The notes under the pieces were generated by a model. That model was not told the origin of the DNA, did not search any database, and saw only the letters and a program-made list of their open reading frames with translations. Shown piece by piece: positions 59,785-64,000 of a stretch of 64,000 bases of DNA. The stretch lies in NCBI GenBank assembly GCA_032717465.1, contig CM064732.1:21050942-21114941 (forward strand). Reading direction: 5' to 3'. A program made the position numbers and the translations under genes. Source of the stretch: Coenobita brevimanus (lineage: Eukaryota; Arthropoda; Malacostraca; Decapoda; Coenobitidae). The stretch's first letter is position 1, and the number at the start of each line of letters is the position of its first letter.

Positions 59785-59912
59785 TCTTCTGTCTTTCTTT
59801 CCTTCATTCTTTCCTTGTCCTTCTGCCTACGGGTGACTTTACACTCCCACTTCTGTCTTTCTTTCCTTCATTCTTTCCACTTCCTTCAGCCTGTGGGTGA
59901 CTATACACTGAG
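59785..59912. repeat. 62 bp tandem duplication
   Basis: TTCTGTCTTTCTTTCCTTCA...GGGTGACT(T/A)TACACT occurs twice in a row. Confidence 0.8.
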
Positions 59913-59986
59913 TGACCAGCCTAATTGTTTCCTGTGCAACAGGAAACCATTTACTACGCTGGGTGGTAACCATAAAACCAAATTTT

Positions 59987-60207
59987 GGCGCCTGGTGGTT
60001 TAGTGGGTAATTATTGCGTTCCAATCGGATTGAGCCTGTGAAGGTTTATATCCAAGGGATGGTTGGGGTTGATTGCTCATGTAATGCCACTCAGGGATGA
60101 GTGAGGCTGGTCACTCTCATCTTTAATGTCGGGACCAACTGCCTAGCCCCGGGCTCCTACGCTCCTCATGGGGCAATGTAGGATTGGATGATGGATGGAT
60201 GGATGGA
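59987..60207 (+). mobile_element. tRNA-derived SINE, third family
   Basis: Starts GGCGCCTGGTGGTTTAGTGG. The A box TGGTTTAGTGGG is good and the B box (GGTTTATATCC at about 60042) has decayed. The body includes CTCCTCATGGGGCAATGTAG and ends in imperfect GGAT units, then (ATT)n. Confidence 0.65.
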
Positions 60208-60208
60208 T

Positions 60209-60210
60209 GA

Positions 60211-60261
<51 letters not shown>
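60209..60261. repeat. (ATT)n microsatellite
   Basis: About 53 bases of ATT between the SINE and the LINE-E tail. Confidence 0.97.
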
Positions 60262-60265
60262 TATT

Positions 60266-60890
60266 ATGTGTGGAGTGACGCGTATGGATCGAGTGCGAAA
60301 TGATGAAGTGCGAAGGAGAACTGGAGTTGTTCGGGAGATGGCTGGTAGTGCAGAGGATGTTGCGATGGTTTGGGCATATGGAGAGAATGGATAATGAGCG
60401 ATTGGTGAAAAAGATAACTAGATCTGATGTGAGAGGTGTAAGGCTGAGAGGAAGACCACGAATAGGATGGATGGACAAGAGAGGGCTGGATGCGAGAGGG
60501 ATGTCTGTTGAGCAAGGAAGAGTGGCTGTGCGTGACAGAAATAAATGAAGAGAAATTGTGAATGAATAAATGATGACGCAGCCCTGAGGGGATATTCTCC
60601 CGCATTTGGTCTGATCTGGTAGTCAGGTCAGGTGCGGGTAAGGGGATGGGTCTGTTATGATGTGGCAGGGGTAAACCAGTTCTGCTGTCGGGCCCTGCTG
60701 CGGATGCCACTGATTGCATTGCGCCGTTGACCCTTGTGCGGTGTGGTGCGGTGAGGATCTGTCCGTTCTCCCCTTTGGGGCTAAGATGCGAATGAATGTG
60801 TTTGAATGGATGAGTAAATGGGGAGCGTGTCGTCCTGTCTCGGCTACCTCTCTTTCCTTGGGGGAAGCAGCCTAGGTATATAGATAGATA
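60266..60890 (+). mobile_element. LINE-E: C-terminal RT tail and 3' UTR
   Basis: The plus strand reads VTRMDRVRNDEVRRRTGVVR, then (shifted) MLRWFGHMERMDNERLVKKI, VRLRGRPRIGWMD and RGLDARGMSVEQGRVAVRDR. This is the conserved end of LINE proteins, as in LINE-C's LRWFGHVERM...RGRPRIRW. A ~330-base 3' UTR ends in GATAGATAG then (ATT)n. Both borders are (ATT)n tracts. Confidence 0.78.
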
Positions 60891-60891
60891 G

Positions 60892-60941
<50 letters not shown>
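60891..60941. repeat. (ATT)n microsatellite
   Basis: About 50 bases directly after the LINE-E 3' end. Confidence 0.97.
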
Positions 60942-61108
60942 CCTCTCATGGTTTGAGGATCAAGATTAGGTTTCCGTTTCTTCTTTAATTTGAGGTAGGA
61001 GTTATGTACCTTAGCATTTTGTCCTTTCATTTTACATGATTCTTGACTTACTAATATTATTTTTTCTCTCGTATAGACTATGATGAATGATGACTTTCTA
61101 ATATTCGT

Positions 61109-61109
<1 letters not shown>

Positions 61110-61180
<71 letters not shown>
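61110..61180. repeat. (GT)n microsatellite
   Basis: About 71 bases of GT. Confidence 0.97.
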
Positions 61181-61183
<3 letters not shown>

Positions 61184-61365
61184 TGAAACCTTTTCCCTTT
61201 GATTTTCCTCCTATTTTCCAAGCTTTCCCAGACGCTTCGTCTCGTTTTCTTGATAGCCTATATTGCCTTAATTACCTTTCCACTTATGATTATTCCATCT
61301 TCGATGCTTACTCTCACCGACACAGTATTGTTAATTCTTTCAGCAGATGGTTTCCTCCCTGTCTT

Positions 61366-61405
61366 TCTGTCTGTGTCTGTCTGTCTGTCTGTGTCTGTCT
61401 GTCTG

Positions 61406-61478
<73 letters not shown>

Positions 61479-61481
61479 CGC

Positions 61482-61528
<47 letters not shown>

Positions 61529-61531
61529 CGC

Positions 61532-61587
<56 letters not shown>
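61366..61587. repeat. (TGTC)n then (CT)n with duplicated GCTCGCTCGTT break
   Basis: TGTC units to about 61436, then CT with the same CGCTCGCTCGTTCT interruption at 61475 and 61525. The (CT)n block has itself been duplicated by about 50 bases. Confidence 0.95.
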
Positions 61588-61590
<3 letters not shown>

Positions 61591-63413
61591 TACAGTATTA
61601 CATTTTCCATCCTTCTTTTATTCAGGTAATAAGAGAGTTTCGAACTGGATGACTAATTTTTGCCCTCCTTAACCCCCTTTACTGTTCGTCCTTGGTGGCG
61701 CCAGAAGTGTGAAAAAAAAAAAAAAAATCATCGTAGTCTAGGGGCTAACTGCATGTTTCCCGAGAAATATCTTCCCCTTTTCCCAGTCTTAATCCCTGGA
61801 ATATTGTCATTTTTTCCCTCTACATCCACACGATTTTGTTCAACTTAAAAAATGTCCCTTACACTGACCAGGTTAAAGAAAGTGTATCTAGCACCTCCAG
61901 CTCGAGGAGTCTCACTGAAGCTGAATGAGGCCGCGTGATATAGGAATGATAAATGAGAAATACGTTAAGTGGAGTGATTTTTTTTTCACTGAATTATTTC
62001 ATACTCCTTAGCTAATTTTCTCCTCTATCCTCTTTCACTAGTACTCTTTGCCATTCTTTTTAACTCCTTTGCACTCTTTCCGGTTTCTCTATGTTAGACC
62101 TTTCTTATTCCTTCTGTTCCTCTGCACCATTCCTTCTTGATCTCCAGTCTTTTTATCGCGATTTTATCTTTTACTAACCCTCTTTTCTTTCTCCTTTAAC
62201 TACTGACACCTCATTCTAGCCCTCCGATCCCTTTTCTGGCGTTTATGTCCTGTTTCTAATTTTTTTTTTTTCACCTTTTTCATCTTGCTTCTTGGTCTTC
62301 CCTTGCCCTCGTTCAACATTATTAACCCAAGAATCGTGCCACTGATTTTTGCAACAGCTGGGCTAACCTTATTAGCATGTGGTCCTAAGCTCCTCTTGCC
62401 AGTACCTCATGTCCCTCTTTCTTACACTCTTTCCGCCCCCTAGCCTCTTGAAGCCTCATTTTAACTTTCTTATCCTCCTTGAAGCGTTTTCCCCTCTTTC
62501 TATTTCTTATTCTTTCCTTCCGTCCCTCTTCACTCTACACGTCTAACTCTCATTCTTCCTCTCCCTCTTTACCCCTCATATTCGCCCTCTTGTTCTTCAT
62601 GTCCTCATCATAAACCAGGGGAAGGAACCACTAATTTTCTGAGCAGTTGGACTAGCCAGTGCTATTTGCATGTGGCCTCCCTCTCCCTCCCACTCGTCCT
62701 TCCTCACACCACACTTAATTTAGTCTAATGCCGTCAAGTAGTAAGGGGGGAAGGGATGAGTTAGAGCGATAGGAGCTCGAGAGGAGACGGAAAGGTTGAA
62801 GGGGGAAGGGAGGAATAGGGAGGGAGGGAGGGGAAGGGATTGATCGAATAGGAGGGGCAGTGATGGAAAGGAGGGATAATGCTATTCAGGTATAACATAG
62901 AAATGGCAGTGTGAGGTGAGACGGTTTACACTACATATACAGAAGACAGAGAACAAAGGAGTACAAAACCATGCAAACAGCAACAGATCTGTTGGCCTTT
63001 TCTAGGCTATTTTTGGCTGCGTATGTTATAACTAAAGTATCGATCCTGTGAATCAAGGACAGGAATAAAGAAACAAGAAGACTCCCACCACCCAACACTT
63101 TCTCCAAGCAAAGGGAAACGATGCGAAAGTGACAACCTTAATGCACAGAAAAGTCTGTCATGGAAATTTTGTGGGAAACACTGAACAGAAAAAAAATCCT
63201 GCAAATTATCCCAAGTTGTAAGTAAACGTAGTATCACGTCCATATCAGGTATATACTGATGATGTTCTGCGGTTGTTTGCCATTTTTTGTAATGTGGAAT
63301 GCATTATAAGTCAGAACGTATTATTGCTGGGAACATGAGTAGCTAGAGGTGAGCTAAACACATATTACTGTAAGTGATTTTTTAAAACATTAACGTACCG
63401 GCACCATACTGGA

Positions 63414-63417
<4 letters not shown>
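61588..63417. other. No gene seen; pyrimidine-rich then purine-rich
   Basis: 61980-62700 is pyrimidine-rich on the plus strand and 62740-62880 is GGGA/GGAA-rich (purine). Two partial phrases recur: ACTGATTTTTGCAACAGCTG near 62342 and ACTAATTTTCTGAGCAGTTG near 62631. Both are followed by CTA(G)CC and GCATGTGG, so there is a diverged ~290-base direct repeat. Confidence 0.5.

Positions 63418-63507
<90 letters not shown>
63418..63507. repeat. (GT)n microsatellite
   Basis: About 90 bases of GT. Confidence 0.98.
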
Positions 63508-63510
<3 letters not shown>

Positions 63511-64000
63511 ACCACTGTTACTTAGCTTCAAGTGACAGGTAACGTTTACTAACACTTTTTAAGTATGGTATTTTCTTTACTGCTGTATTATCATAATGTT
63601 TACCTAAACGCAGGCTACGAGGAGGTTTAGTTCAAGGATACAAAATCTTTTAATGACATAAAAATATGGCGATTGAAAATGCTTCACAATAGATTGGTTG
63701 AATTAAACTAGCGGTAGTGACCAACGTTTCCAGTCTCATGAATTTGAGCATTTCATCTTCAATAGAGTTGTGAACATACGCGACATATTGCCCTATAAGT
63801 GTCAAGTTTGTTATTCATTGCTAACATCTGAATATCGATTGGGTGAATATTTGACTTCTCATCCCCTGATAGATGTGAAGAACAATTTTTCCTAAAATAA
63901 AAAACCTAATGTACAGAACCACAGAATAACATCAGTATGTTAATGTTAAAACTTTTTCACTTTCAGGTTATTGCATTGTACATCAGAATATAACTTTCAT
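63508..64000. other. No gene seen
   Basis: AT-rich with no recognised features. Confidence 0.4.

Noticed and set aside
61114..61672. Open frames made of CVCVCV and LSLSLS
   Set aside because: Translations of (GT)n and (CT)n tracts.

Overview
The window looks like repeat-dominated, gene-poor DNA from an animal nuclear genome. A decapod crustacean is the best guess. This rests on very dense, long dinucleotide microsatellites ((TA)n, (GT)n, (CT)n), several LINE types of kinds known from crustacean genomes, tRNA-derived SINEs, piggyBac relics and a Ty3/gypsy element, with no operons and no recognisable single-copy host gene. The taxon is an inference from composition. I found no convincing host exon, rRNA, functional tRNA gene, CRISPR array or bacterial feature.

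Layout. 1-2.2 kb: two ~730 bp direct repeats with TG...CA ends flank a non-coding interior (short non-autonomous LTR-like element, cut by the window edge). 4.3-5.3 kb: a tRNA-derived SINE (minus) and a MITE-like element. 6.4-10.1 kb: a decayed Jockey-like LINE (plus) joined to a broken gene for an RNase-H-fold (hAT-like) protein. 10.4-16.6 kb: a 161 bp dimer, an almost readable LINE (LINE-A, minus) with an inverted endonuclease fragment abutting it, a quasi-periodic dispersed repeat, a 213 bp tandem dimer and a second SINE copy. 16.8-20.9 kb: a long decayed LINE (LINE-B, minus) holding a 552 bp insertion of another LINE tail with an 8 bp target duplication. 21.0-22.6 kb: LINE-C (minus), with a ~505-codon reverse transcriptase frame without a stop. 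23.7-26.2 kb: a non-autonomous DNA transposon with ~300 bp terminal inverted repeats and a near-perfect 46 bp palindrome at one end. 26.56-31.07 kb: a complete-looking gypsy element with LTRs, PBS, PPT and ATAC target duplication, in which gag is fused in frame to integrase and protease/RT/RNase H are absent.

32.6-33.8 kb is a 1.2 kb pyrimidine-rich strand. 35.1-37.9 kb is a piggyBac transposase pseudogene with its three catalytic aspartates and one TTAA-flanked end. 37.9-38.5 kb is a degenerate ~150 bp tandem array. 40.0-49.5 kb carries three 3' fragments of the Jockey-like LINE, one with a template-switch palindrome. 49.2-50.0 kb has LINE and SINE pieces separated by (TA)n tracts. 51.2-52.3 kb is a second, more decayed piggyBac. 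57.8-60.9 kb holds LINE-D (minus), a further SINE and a LINE-E tail bounded by (ATT)n.

The elements do not form a pathway. The story is layered retrotransposition and DNA transposition, with microsatellites at many element borders. I see no evidence for a new defence or biosynthetic system. The most informative items are the gag-integrase gypsy derivative, the long-TIR transposon with its asymmetric end palindrome, the template-switch palindrome, the datable nested insertion and the repeated pairing of element ends with (TA)n and (ATT)n tracts.
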